DNA of 64,000 bases, taken from the NCBI RefSeq assembly GCF_016056275.1, contig NZ_JAECZA010000228.1:62001-126000 (forward strand), in the 5' to 3' direction. The translations under genes and the position numbers were made by a program. Positions 27,901 through 36,976 of this stretch are shown one piece after another. The stretch is from Dendronalium phyllosphericum CENA369. GTDB taxonomy: Bacteria > Cyanobacteriota > Cyanobacteriia > Cyanobacteriales > Nostocaceae. The notes beneath the pieces are model-generated. The model made no database searches, had not been told where the DNA came from, and saw nothing but the letters and a program-made list of their open reading frames with translations. Each line of letters begins with the position of its first letter. The stretch's first letter is position 1.

Positions 27901-28925
27901 GCTGCTACCTCTGTTAAATTTAGTTCAATTAATCGACCGCGCTGCTTCATTGATTGAGTAGCAGCCTCAAGAATCTTCACTGTCTGTAAACCTGCTTCCC
28001 CATCAGTAATGGGGCGACTGCCTTGTGTGATGCATTCAATGAAGTGCAATCCCTCTGTCCGCAATGCTTCTGTCACATCTAACTTGGGCGACCACATATC
28101 TCCTGTGCGATACCCAATCAGCATCTGGTAGACGCTTTCAGAACTACCATTAACAGTAATTCCTTTGTCGTAAATTTTGAGTTTCTCGCTGGGTTCCAAG
28201 TCATCAAAAACAATCATACGTTGACTGCCGCCAATCAGTGTGCGGCGCACTTTTACTGGTGCTAACCAGTTGACATGGAAGTGAGCTATTAAGTTGCTTT
28301 CAAAAAAGCATGTCAAGTAAGCGATGTTTTCGGGTTCTCCGGGAACATGGCTGACACCTGTTGCGGAAACGGCGTAAGGCTGGGACGGCAATACGTAGTT
28401 CATGATTGAGAGGTCATGGACTGCTAAATCCCAGATCACATTGACATCATGCTGAAAAAGTCCCAGATTGACACGCACAGAATCGTAGTAGTAAATATCT
28501 CCTAATTGATTGCTAGCGATTAAATCGTGCATTTTGCGGACAGCACCTGTATATACAAAGGTATGATCGACCATCAGCACTAGGTTGCGTTTTTCAGCTT
28601 CTTCAATTAACCGTTTTGCCTGCTCAGAAGAGGCTGTCATCGGTTTTTCTACTAGTACGTGCTTGCCTGCTTGCAATGCTGCCAACGCTAAGTCGAAGTG
28701 AGTTGAAACTGGTGTGGCGATCGCTACAGCATCAATTTTAGGATCTTTAAATATATCTTGACAGTCTGTTGTCACTTGGATGGAAGGATACCGGGCCTGC
28801 GCCTTTGCCAAAAGTTCTGGTTTAAAATCACTGACTTTTGTGACTTGAGCATTGGGAATTTCAGCAAAATTCCGCACTAGGTTAGGGCCCCAGTAACCAT
28901 AGCCAATTACACCGATATTAACCAT
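27897..28925 (-). CDS. Gfo/Idh/MocA oxidoreductase, WbpB/WlbA-like
   Basis: The 342-aa protein has the N-terminal Rossmann motif [13 protein letters not shown] and the EKP motif (E93-K94-P95 in LVEKPMTAS), the lysine being catalytic in this family. HDLSIMNY provides the conserved histidine. Family members of WbpB type oxidise UDP-GlcNAc-uronic acid at C3 with NAD+. It is the first gene of the long downstream run, 377 bp from the PEP-CTERM gene, and overlaps the aminotransferase gene by 4 bp. The route would also need a UDP-GlcNAc 6-dehydrogenase, which is not in the window. Confidence 0.88.
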   Translation of the reverse strand: MVNIGVIGYGYWGPNLVRNFAEIPNAQVTKVSDFKPELLAKAQARYPSIQVTTDCQDIFKDPKIDAVAIATPVSTHFDLALAALQAGKHVLVEKPMTASSEQAKRLIEEAEKRNLVLMVDHTFVYTGAVRKMHDLIASNQLGDIYYYDSVRVNLGLFQHDVNVIWDLAVHDLSIMNYVLPSQPYAVSATGVSHVPGEPENIAYLTCFFESNLIAHFHVNWLAPVKVRRTLIGGSQRMIVFDDLEPSEKLKIYDKGITVNGSSESVYQMLIGYRTGDMWSPKLDVTEALRTEGLHFIECITQGSRPITDGEAGLQTVKILEAATQSMKQRGRLIELNLTEVAA

Positions 28926-29302
28926 GTTTTTTATTGTTTTTAACTAATCGAAGTCTCTTTTGAATGAACTAGTAAACTCTACTATTCACGCAGGTGGTCG
29001 TTTTTTTAGACGAGCGCTATTTGACCGCAGTTTAGTACAAAATTTTACAAGGTTTCTACTCAATTTACTTTATCTTTGCAACATATATCAGAATTACCTA
29101 GCAGTTTCCCAATACATCTGAGGTATTAAAACGATTGAAATATGACAAAAAGTTGGGTAAAATAATTTTATACTTTCCTCTTAGCAGCAAACACTCGCTC
29201 ATCCAAAATCTCAAAACAAAAAGGGTTTTATCGCTTTTTCACAAGCATTTAAAAATATCTCATTTTTAACCTCCTTTCAAGAGATTAGATTACTCAATAA
29301 AA
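28926..29302. other. Intergenic leader before the sugar/glycosyltransferase run
   Basis: This 377-bp gap between the PEP-CTERM gene and the Gfo/Idh gene must hold the promoter for the 23-kb downstream run, unless that is fed from upstream. It contains a perfect Shine-Dalgarno followed by a four-codon frame (29249-29276). I see no other gene. Elements that could be promoter -10 or -35 boxes are too ambiguous in this AT-rich DNA to call. Confidence 0.5.
29249..29276 (-). promoter_or_regulatory. Strong Shine-Dalgarno with a four-codon reading frame
   Basis: On the minus strand AAAGGAGG is followed after 6 nt by ATG AGA TAT TTT TAA (29263-29249). The ribosome site is far better than those of the neighbouring genes, but the encoded peptide is only four residues. 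It could be a leader minigene, a relic, or chance. Confidence 0.3.
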
Positions 29303-29941
29303 TTATTTATGTCTAACTTTCATCCATCTGTTTTTAAAATATTTAATCCCTGGGATTAATGCTAATCCTAATCCAACTATTGATGATTTTGGTTCTGGCA
29401 CTGCTGGCGATGCTTTAGCTTGAAATAAAGCATAGTTTGCTTTTTCATTACTTAATACAAAAATGTCTTTACTTTCTCCTTTAACAGTAGACCAATTTGT
29501 AATAAAGTCATCTATTTTGTTGATGGTATACCATGATTTATCTTCAGCTTTTATGCTTTGATATGGAACCAAAACATAGGAAAAATTATTTATTTGTTGG
29601 GGGATTGATGATTCGTTACTGAATAGAGATATAAAACTATCTACTGTATTTGTTGCTCCTTGGGAATTGTTCCAAAATGTCGGCGTTTTAAAATTAGAGC
29701 TATCAGGAGAACCAAACAAGTTTGTAAAAGTGTCAAACCTAAAAGTAACGTCATAAGTTATGCCATCAACTACTAAACCATCAATGGCACTTACATTACC
29801 TGGACTACGATATTTTACCTGAGCAGCTTGAGTTTGAGTAACAGTAGCAAAGGTAGCAGCAAAGCTAATAACAGAAGCTACACCCAATACTAATTTTGAG
29901 CTAATTAAATTTTGGTAGAACAAACCTGTTTCTGTAATCAT
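29303..29941 (-). CDS. PEP-CTERM sorting-domain protein
   Basis: This 212-aa protein has an N-terminal hydrophobic signal (LVLGVASVISFAATFATVT, ending near QTQAA) and a mature region of beta-strand character. It ends with VPEPKSSIVGLGLALIPGIKY and a basic tail (KNRWMKVRHK). That arrangement is the exosortase-recognised PEP-CTERM signal: PEP, a transmembrane helix, then positive residues. Such proteins are exported and usually linked to extracellular polysaccharide production. Start ATG 29941 is chosen: a GTG six codons upstream is possible. No exosortase gene is in the window. It sits between the hexapeptide acyltransferase and the sugar operon. Confidence 0.82.
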   Translation of the reverse strand: MITETGLFYQNLISSKLVLGVASVISFAATFATVTQTQAAQVKYRSPGNVSAIDGLVVDGITYDVTFRFDTFTNLFGSPDSSNFKTPTFWNNSQGATNTVDSFISLFSNESSIPQQINNFSYVLVPYQSIKAEDKSWYTINKIDDFITNWSTVKGESKDIFVLSNEKANYALFQAKASPAVPEPKSSIVGLGLALIPGIKYFKNRWMKVRHK

Positions 29942-30139
29942 TGTAAGGAGTAATCTCACATCTCACTGATTACAGAATATCAAAAATCGTACCTTCTATA
30001 CTTGACTATATGTTGTTATTTTGGTAATGATTTGAAGAAGAAAAGTTCATATATTTATTTTGAGTGGATATATGCTCAATGCCAAATGTGTAGGTTGAAA
30101 TCAGCTTACTATATAGTTGGATTTTCTAGCTAATTAGTA

Positions 30140-30652
30140 TTAGCTAAAACTACTAGCTGTTATTTCTGCATTTTGGCAGCGATCGCGCACATCACCAACC
30201 ACTCGAGCTGGTACTCCAGCTACAATTGTATAGTCCGGAACATCAAGAGTCACTACCGCTCCAGCCCCAACTATCGCTTTTTCACCAATAGTTACACCTG
30301 GCAAAATCGTAGCGTTACTACCAATAGATGCACCATTCTTTACTAAAGTTTTGACTGCATACCAGTCATCTTCAGTTTTCAAACTCCCATCTTCATTAGT
30401 TGCACGCGGATAAAGGTCATTGGTAAACATCACTCCATGACCAATAAATACCTCATCTTCAAGAATGACCCCATCACACAGAAAGCTGTGGGATGAAATT
30501 TTACACCGTTTGCCTACGGTGACATTTTTTTGAACTTCTACAAAAGTACCAATTTTCGTATCATCACCGATCGCGCAACCATATAGATTGACGAGATTGG
30601 GATGAAAAATTTTCACGTTACTGCCCAACTTGACATCATCATTTACTGCCAT
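30140..30652 (-). CDS. WbpD-like UDP-sugar N-acyltransferase (hexapeptide repeat)
   Basis: The 170-aa protein is a left-handed beta-helix acyltransferase from end to end (IGDDTKIGTFVEVQKNVTVG, GVILEDEVFIGHGVMF, IGSNATILPGVTIGEKAIVG). It finishes with the AGVPARVVGD tail. FTNDLYPRA and the DDWYAVKTLVKNGASI segment match WbpD/WlbB-type enzymes, which add acetyl from acetyl-CoA to the 3-amino group of UDP-GlcNAc(3N)A. With the WbpB- and WbpE-like genes, this completes a plausible route to UDP-2,3-diacetamido-uronic acid. It is about 30 bp downstream of the ABC ATPase gene. Confidence 0.85.
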   Translation of the reverse strand: MAVNDDVKLGSNVKIFHPNLVNLYGCAIGDDTKIGTFVEVQKNVTVGKRCKISSHSFLCDGVILEDEVFIGHGVMFTNDLYPRATNEDGSLKTEDDWYAVKTLVKNGASIGSNATILPGVTIGEKAIVGAGAVVTLDVPDYTIVAGVPARVVGDVRDRCQNAEITASSFS

Positions 30653-30682
30653 TACTTATTTACCTATTTCACTAAAGCTCAA

Positions 30683-31969
30683 TTAATACTTTTCAACAGT
30701 TTTCCAAACAGCGTCTTCTAGATAAGTACACTCATCAGCTTGCCATTGATATTCTTCACGCTCAATGTTGTGCATGGTAACTTCAAACGGACAAATCTCT
30801 GTGAGATTTTCTAGCAGAGTATCGCTGCGACGCTCAGAAAACCATGTTGTTACGGTATACGAACCCATATACAACCTAAACTTTGGTATTTCACATCGGA
30901 CAATAAATGTTCCTGGCTCTCGACGATATGGTGCTTGAGGATCGTAAAACCAGAAAATACACATAGCTTGTCGAAGCTCATTTACCACTTGAAAAGAGAA
31001 CCACAGACTTTCATGCGGCTTAGTTACCTGTAACGCAAACTCGAAAGTAATCGGTTCTCCCCAAGAGTGAATACCGTCTCCCTCCGAGGCATATACTCGC
31101 GCCCAAGCTACATGATTGCCTGTTTTATTCAAAGGAGCTTCATAGTAGGCTGATTGCTCGTTAAAGGTTTTTTGTCCAGCGATATATAACTGTATAGCTT
31201 TGACGGTATCCCCATCAAACTGAATATTACCTTTAGAAAGGAGTATGCAACGCTTGGTAAGTTGGGCAATAGCTTGCATAGTATGACTGACAAACAATAC
31301 TGTGCGCCCCTCTTTTGTCGCTACATCCCCCATTTTTCCCAAGCACTTCTTTTGGAATGCAGAATCGCCCACTGCTAAAACTTCATCCACAATTAAAATT
31401 TCTGGCTCCAAGTGAGCTGCTACGGCAAAAGCAAGGCGCACATACATCCCAGAAGAGTAACGTTTAACAGGAGTATCTAAAAATTTCTCAACTTCGGCAA
31501 AGGCAACAATTTCATCAAACTTTTTCTTAATCTCAAATCTACTCATTCCCAATACAGAACCGTTGAGATAGATATTTTCTCGCCCGGTTAGTTCTGGGTG
31601 AAAGCCTGTACCAACTTCTAATAAGCTTGCTACCCGTCCTTTGATGACAATTTGTCCTTTTGTAGGTTCAGTAATACGACTCAATATTTTTAATAGTGTC
31701 GATTTACCTGCGCCATTACGTCCAATAATACCTATGGCTTCACCTTGTTTAATCTCAAAAGATACGTCATTCAGTGCCCAAAATTCCTCACGAGAGGGAT
31801 TAGGCATTTTTTTACCATTAGGTTGAATAAATTTCTTGCTTAGAGACATTGCTCTATTAGCAAGCACATCCCGTAGAGCTTTATAGCGATAACGACTTGA
31901 ATCGTCTTGCTGGTGAGCAATGATATATTTTTTACTCAGATTTTCTACTTGAATTATACTATTAGCCAT
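30683..31969 (-). CDS. Polysaccharide ABC exporter ATPase, Wzt-like
   Basis: The 428-aa protein is the nucleotide-binding half of an ABC-2 exporter. Walker A is G83-T91 in GRNGAGKST, the signature YSSGM is at 171-175, Walker B is ILIVDE at 191-196 and the H-loop is VSHT near 229. A long C-terminal domain (about 290-428) corresponds to the carbohydrate-binding Wzt_C region, which in O-antigen exporters recognises the terminal residue of the glycan. It follows the permease gene by 16 bp. It would drive export of a finished, capped polymer across the plasma membrane. Confidence 0.9.
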   Translation of the reverse strand: MANSIIQVENLSKKYIIAHQQDDSSRYRYKALRDVLANRAMSLSKKFIQPNGKKMPNPSREEFWALNDVSFEIKQGEAIGIIGRNGAGKSTLLKILSRITEPTKGQIVIKGRVASLLEVGTGFHPELTGRENIYLNGSVLGMSRFEIKKKFDEIVAFAEVEKFLDTPVKRYSSGMYVRLAFAVAAHLEPEILIVDEVLAVGDSAFQKKCLGKMGDVATKEGRTVLFVSHTMQAIAQLTKRCILLSKGNIQFDGDTVKAIQLYIAGQKTFNEQSAYYEAPLNKTGNHVAWARVYASEGDGIHSWGEPITFEFALQVTKPHESLWFSFQVVNELRQAMCIFWFYDPQAPYRREPGTFIVRCEIPKFRLYMGSYTVTTWFSERRSDTLLENLTEICPFEVTMHNIEREEYQWQADECTYLEDAVWKTVEKY

Positions 31970-31985
31970 CTATACTATATCCAGC

Positions 31986-32831
31986 CTAAATTACGTCAGC
32001 AAAAGTCCGTTCCATTTTGCGGAAGTACCAGATACCACTTACTAGCAAAATTACAACTAATCCCAAAGATAGTATGAATCCTTGCCAGTAAATTTTTGAC
32101 TCCCCACCTAAAATAGCCCAACGGAACCCATCAATTACGCCCACCATTGGGTTCATAGAGTAGAGTAAACGCCACTTCTCTGGCACAACGTCACTACTAA
32201 ATCCTACGGGTGATATGTATAACCCGAACTGCACAATAAATGGCACAATATAGCGAAAGTCACGGTATTCCACGTTTAACGCTGCTAGCCACAGCCCTAC
32301 CCCCATGGAAGCGGCAAAGGCTATACCAATAAATAATGGCAGTGTCAGTATCCGCCAATCAGGCACAAAGTTATACCAAGCCATCAACCCCAGCAAAATG
32401 ATTCCAGAAACCATGAAATCTACAAAGCTAACAATTACAGCACTAATGGGCACAATCAAACGCGGGAAGTAGACCTTAGAAATTAGATTTGAATTACTAA
32501 TTAGACTATTACTGCACTCACTTAAAGCACTGGAAAAAAACTGCCAGGGTAACATGGCAGCAAAGACTAGAATTGGATAGGGTACTCCGGTGGGTGCAGG
32601 CAATCCTGCTAACTTTCCAAAGACTACGCTGAACACCACCATAGTTAAAAATGGTCGGATTAGTGCCCAAGCTATGCCAATGAATGTTTGCTTGTAGCGC
32701 ACTAAAATATCTCGCCAAGCCAGAAAATAAAACAGTTCTCGATAGCGCCACAGGTCTTGCCAATATTGGCGTTCAGCACGCCCAGCCTCAATCACCAATA
32801 CCTGCTCAGATGGCATACCTTGACTACTCAT
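31986..32831 (-). CDS. Polysaccharide ABC exporter permease, Wzm-like
   Basis: The 281-aa membrane protein has about six transmembrane segments and the ABC-2 family features: RDILVRYKQTFIGIAWALIRP near the N-terminus and SNLISKVYFPRLIVPISA as the coupling-helix region. It pairs with the ATPase encoded directly downstream. The start ATG is at 32831. An AT-rich gap of about 30 bp precedes the next upstream gene, so this is likely the start of the export operon. Confidence 0.9.
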   Translation of the reverse strand: MSSQGMPSEQVLVIEAGRAERQYWQDLWRYRELFYFLAWRDILVRYKQTFIGIAWALIRPFLTMVVFSVVFGKLAGLPAPTGVPYPILVFAAMLPWQFFSSALSECSNSLISNSNLISKVYFPRLIVPISAVIVSFVDFMVSGIILLGLMAWYNFVPDWRILTLPLFIGIAFAASMGVGLWLAALNVEYRDFRYIVPFIVQFGLYISPVGFSSDVVPEKWRLLYSMNPMVGVIDGFRWAILGGESKIYWQGFILSLGLVVILLVSGIWYFRKMERTFADVI

Positions 32832-32864
32832 ACTATTAATTAAGAAGACTATTATTTTTAATGT

Positions 32865-33293
32865 TTAAACTATAAATTGGAAATCTTTCACACCATGAAA
32901 GCTAACCAGCCTTGCATGTCTGCGAGTAAATTCGCTGACGGAAGGGTTGCCTTGAGGATCGATTACTCCTGTCACCTGCTGCCACAGTTCTTGTGGCGCT
33001 AAAGATAGTTCGTAAGTACCTCCGTCGGACTTACGAACGTAATACCAATTTTTCTGCTGACAATATTCACACCAGAAAGCTTCTAGCCACTCGCCTTCTA
33101 TAGGCACTGCGGTTTTATTTGCTACTAGCATTGATGCATTTCGCCGACTCATACCTCGTTGCTGCAACTGACTTGGTCGATCGGCAAATATCTGATATTT
33201 CTGACTAACGCTATCTAGATAGCAGCCATGAATTGGGCAGTAGATAGCCCTTCGTTTTGAGCGTTTCCGATTGCGATCGCACCTTCTCTGCAA
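32865..33293 (-). CDS. Conserved cyanobacterial protein with two Cys pairs (function unknown)
   Basis: The core of this protein (IYCPIHGCYLDSVSQKYQIF, KTAVPIEGEWLEAFWC, then EYCQQKNWYYV) reads like a small protein I believe is widespread in cyanobacteria. CPIHGC and CEYC form a Cys4 set that could bind zinc. The open frame extends to an ATG at 33377, but that adds a hydrophobic, non-conserved segment. A TTG at 33293 has GGGAGGT four nucleotides upstream and gives a 142-aa product starting just before the basic RKRSKRR stretch. I therefore place the start there, at moderate confidence. No function is known to me. Confidence 0.65.
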   Translation of the reverse strand: MQRRCDRNRKRSKRRAIYCPIHGCYLDSVSQKYQIFADRPSQLQQRGMSRRNASMLVANKTAVPIEGEWLEAFWCEYCQQKNWYYVRKSDGGTYELSLAPQELWQQVTGVIDPQGNPSVSEFTRRHARLVSFHGVKDFQFIV

Positions 33294-33377
33294 TTCTACC
33301 TCCCATATAAATACAACACAAAAAACAAGGAAGGTTACGTTGGAGGGACTGAGATCGAAATGACCATCGAAGCCCAA

Positions 33378-34324
33378 CTCCGAAAACTTACAGTTTATTA
33401 TTAAAGTATAGGAATTAAATCAATCCCTTTATTTGGTAACTTTGTTTCTTGACAAATATTCTAGAAAAAGAAGTTAATTTTTTGGCTCTCGTAGAAGTTT
33501 CCTATTCAAGTATTTTGTACGGTTTAATTTGTCTGTATAAAATATTTCATATATAGAATGACTTTGTTACTTTTTGCCTCCTTGTATATACGCAAATGAT
33601 AACATGTTTTGACACTGTTTGATTTTTTTATAGAAAATTAATATAATGTTTAAAATTAAAATATTTTTTATTACTGTGAAAATATTATAAAGTGAATTCA
33701 AACTTGTTCATGAAAAATTTAAGGAATTAATTTTTAATTACTGTCACAATAGATGTTCGTTTTTGCTAATTATTAAACAGAGATAAAGTTTTATTAAACC
33801 TTCAAATAAGATAGTTGATCTTTCAGATTGCTCTCGATAACAGACAGCAGAGACAGAGAAGGCACTAAAACTTAGAGTTCAACTGTCAGTACCCCGATCT
33901 AGTAACCCAAAGCTCTGCGCTGTAACAATTGTTATGATGGAGTTGAGAAAAAATTTATAGTTGTAAAAGTAGTGAATTAGTATATATTCAAAAGCCTAGA
34001 TTCAAATATAAAAGTAAATGTTCCTCTAAAAGAAGAATTTTTCTCTTTTAGTTAATCTGTATAGGATTAATTATAGAGAAAGTGCCACCAAACTCAGAAA
34101 ATCAATTAAAACTAATATTAATAAATGCCTTCTTTTATGAACTGTCCCCTGAAAAATTCTGGAAGGGCAGATAAACTGGAATACGGTACTTAGCTTGAAG
34201 AGCTACTTACTGTTAAGCTGTTGTGTATTTATAATGCACAACAGCTTAACGAGAAGCAAATTGAAAGCACACAGCTTTTAATCTGTTAAATTGATGATTT
34301 CATTGGATTAAATATTCCAAAAGC
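33378..34324. other. Long AT-rich intergenic region, no confident gene
   Basis: About 950 bp between the Cys4 protein gene (start) and the end of the upstream glycosyltransferase gene. It contains a perfect 14-bp-stem hairpin (34212-34250). A short plus-strand frame at 34082-34174 (GTG start, about 30 codons, with NAFFYELSPEKFWKGR) reads coding-like but is too short to call. The rest is AT-rich with no clear signal. Confidence 0.5.
34212..34250. repeat. Perfect 14-bp-stem inverted repeat
   Basis: GTTAAGCTGTTGTG (34212-34225) and CACAACAGCTTAAC (34237-34250) are exact complements with an 11-nt AT-rich loop. It is 75 bp after the stop of the glycosyltransferase gene at 34325, but has no T-run in either direction. 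It could be an RNA stabiliser, a factor site or a mobile palindromic unit. Confidence 0.7.
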
Positions 34325-35686
34325 TTATTTTGTAGGGCTTTCAGACATAGTTATTAACTCGTCAGAATCAGACAACATTGCTTGCTGCAAAACATCAAGG
34401 TATTGTTGAGAAATAACTTTGGGTGTGAAATGCGATCGCATATACTTACGACCTGCTTTACCCATCCGTTCTGTTAGTTGGGGATCGCGACTAAGCAAGC
34501 GAATGAATTGAGCCAGACCATGACTATCTCCATTATCAAAAGTAGCACCACAATCAGCTTCTGCAATTAGTTGCTTTAAGTATGAATAAGGCGAACATAC
34601 TACTGCTACTGGTCTTCCGGTGGCGAAGGCTGAATACAGCTTGCTAGGAACAACCAAACTCTCTGTAGATGCATCCACACTTACTAATGACAAATCGCAA
34701 GCCGTCAGCGAATAAGGCAATACCTGCTTGTCTTGATATGGAAGAAATGTGAAATTGTTTAGCCCTAATCGTTTCACTTCCTGAATTAATTCATCGCGTT
34801 TTGCTCCACCGCCAATGCACACAAACTGAATCGGCTCGTCTTGCAGTTCTTTGGCGGCTTCCAGCATGGTCTCAATGTCATGACAGCGACCCATATTGCC
34901 AGAATAAAGTACGGTGAATGTGTTCACTAGGTTATGCTTCCAGGCAAACCAATTTTCTTGCTTGCTGATTGGCACAATCAAGTCAGGGTTAGCCCAACTG
35001 TGAATAACAGAAATCTTATCGGCTATCTGCGGACAGTTTTCTACTACCCGTTGTTTCATGCCTGGACTAAGAACCACAATACCTTTAGCGTTTAGCCAAA
35101 TTTGTCTGTTGAGTGCCTTCCATAATCGCACAACCCAGCTACGCTTTGACACTACTCCCAGCGCGATCGCGATATCTGGATAAAGGTCATAAAGAATGCA
35201 TACATAAGGTAGACGGAACAACAAGTAAGCTAGATATCCGATAATTGGCAAAAATGGGGGAGCTGTGGTCAACAATAATACGTTATTGCGCCGCCAAGCT
35301 CTGAGTAAATAGAGTGCTGCACGTAAGGTATATAAAACACCATTGACAGCTTTACCGCGAATTCTTCCCGGCCAGAGTTGGGCAGTGCGCGATCGCTGAA
35401 TTCGGATTCTGTCTTTTCGTTCAACTGCTGGAGCTGTATGAGATTGAAACGCATATCCAGGCTGACTGGTGAATACTTCAATATCCACACCTTGCTGCCC
35501 TAACTGTTTTACGAGTTCTTCAATCAACTGTCCTGTAGCAGCATAGTCTGGAGGAAAAAACTGAGTCACTACAGATAACTTGAGTGATTGCTGAGTTTTT
35601 ATAGTATTACAATGCTCATTTTTATCTTCTAACCGAGTAGAAATGGATTGTAAAAATTTTCCATTAATCCATTGATTAAGTCTCAT
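34325..35686 (-). CDS. Family 4 glycosyltransferase, WbuB-like
   Basis: The 453-aa protein has a 35-residue N-terminal extension and then LKLSVVTQFFPPDYAATGQLI, the start of WbuB-type GT4 enzymes. It continues with LLTTAPPFLP, YDLYPDIAIALG and LNAKGIVVLSPGMKQRV. The donor domain has FTVLYSGNMGRCHDIETML, FLPYQDKQVLPYSL and VPSKLYSAFATGRPVAVV in place of EX7E. It is likely an early, membrane-associated sugar transfer. It stands alone, divergent from the wzc-like gene, with nearly 1.3 kb between them. Confidence 0.87.
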   Translation of the reverse strand: MRLNQWINGKFLQSISTRLEDKNEHCNTIKTQQSLKLSVVTQFFPPDYAATGQLIEELVKQLGQQGVDIEVFTSQPGYAFQSHTAPAVERKDRIRIQRSRTAQLWPGRIRGKAVNGVLYTLRAALYLLRAWRRNNVLLLTTAPPFLPIIGYLAYLLFRLPYVCILYDLYPDIAIALGVVSKRSWVVRLWKALNRQIWLNAKGIVVLSPGMKQRVVENCPQIADKISVIHSWANPDLIVPISKQENWFAWKHNLVNTFTVLYSGNMGRCHDIETMLEAAKELQDEPIQFVCIGGGAKRDELIQEVKRLGLNNFTFLPYQDKQVLPYSLTACDLSLVSVDASTESLVVPSKLYSAFATGRPVAVVCSPYSYLKQLIAEADCGATFDNGDSHGLAQFIRLLSRDPQLTERMGKAGRKYMRSHFTPKVISQQYLDVLQQAMLSDSDELITMSESPTK

Positions 35687-36976
35687 CGGCTGTGCCCTAC
35701 TTTAGAATTTAGAAATTTTATTGAAAATACAACTGAATAATTTGCACAAAAAACTTGCCTGATAGCGATCGCAATTTTCAATCTCTCTAGGCTTAATGTA
35801 TTTAACAACTGCTATACAAGTATTTTTTCTGGCTTATTTGTGTATACCAGCTTTCTTGGTAACACAGCTTGATTAAGACAAAATTGCGTACTTGTTTGGA
35901 TCTGGTAGATGCGACTCTTTGGAACAAGAAACACAACGAGGAGGAAAACGAAGTCTGAAAATAGCTACGTACAGTTTACTGCTAGGGGATACAGCTTTCC
36001 CTATCGCAAACTGTTCTACAGGCTTCTAGGGAACTTTTTATGTCCAAAGAGATACTTCAATAGTAACAACCACTATTTCGCAATAATACTGACTGTCAGT
36101 TGAAAAATTCGGACTTTACGGTTATGTGATTGTGTTTGCTGTTTATTCACCTTATTTTTGCTTTATTGTTCTTAAGGACATTGTAGTTTCTGCTTAGAGT
36201 ATTATCCCCTAATTTTTTTACTACATGCTATTTTGAACCCTAGAATACCATGTTTCAAATTTAACCCTTATACTTCATCAAAAATTTATGTTATTAGTTT
36301 TTTTTTAAACAAAATCTTTACAAAATTGATATTTTACTCTGTATCTTTTCCTATGTATAATTATTATTAATAATAACTGATAGCCAATATTTATAGTGAG
36401 TTTATTACAAATTTTCTTGACTGGCAAGAAGAATACTTGAATATCCTGAGATCGAGTTAGCGCACAGGATAGGCAACTTCATTTTTTCACACTTGTATAT
36501 TTTTGAGATTTTCTATTTAGTAAGTTTTCAAGTATTTCTCATCTAAAGCGAAGTAAAATATTCATACTAAATAATTAGCTGCTGATTCTGAACATTAAAA
36601 GGTTTTCAATCGAGAAATGTAAAAGGTAATTACTCAGCGATTTTTACTGAAACCACTTACCTTAGCTGATTGTGGCTTATTTTTTGGGTTCTTCTTACCC
36701 CTACCGCGATCGAGGAGAAGGAGTAATGAAAGTCATGCGGAGCGCATCAACGATAACACTTTCTGTGGAGTATAACCGAAGAAATACGTAAACCGCAAGT
36801 CCATCCAGTGTAACTACCAGAACGACTTTATTAATCTATTTTTTCTATAATTTACACATAGCCTCTGATATTTTCAGCTACCTGACTCAAGCTTTTAAAA
36901 ACTGTTAAGCTAATGTGCATCCATGCAATTCGCATATACGAATTTTGTCAGTAGTGTCACAAAATATTAACAAACG
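35687..36976. other. Divergent intergenic region, probable regulatory hub
   Basis: This 1.29-kb gap lies between the WbuB-like gene (minus) and the wzc-like gene (plus). It contains one short plus-strand frame with a very strong ribosome site (36713-36791) and AT-rich DNA. A different plus-strand frame around 35880-36030 (KRSLKIATYSLLLGDTAFP) looks like a lost signal-peptide start. I cannot assign promoters, but both genes need them here. Confidence 0.45.
36726..36791 (+). CDS. Possible 21-aa peptide with strong ribosome site
   Basis: ATG at 36726 follows GGAGAAGGAG, a nearly ideal Shine-Dalgarno at 3 nt spacing. The frame encodes MKVMRSASTITLSVEYNRRNT and stops at 36789-36791. It lies 186 bp before the wzc-like start. 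No family is known. It could be a leader peptide or nothing. Confidence 0.25.
   Translation: MKVMRSASTITLSVEYNRRNT

Noticed and set aside
34082-34174. 30-codon GTG frame in the 33-34 kb gap
   Set aside because: It is too short, its ribosome site is weak and it matches no known family.
35909-36103. 64-codon plus-strand frame in the gap before wzc
   Set aside because: It has a basic, Asn/Tyr-rich composition with no family match. The weak ribosome site and conflicting reading frames in the same stretch suggest chance.
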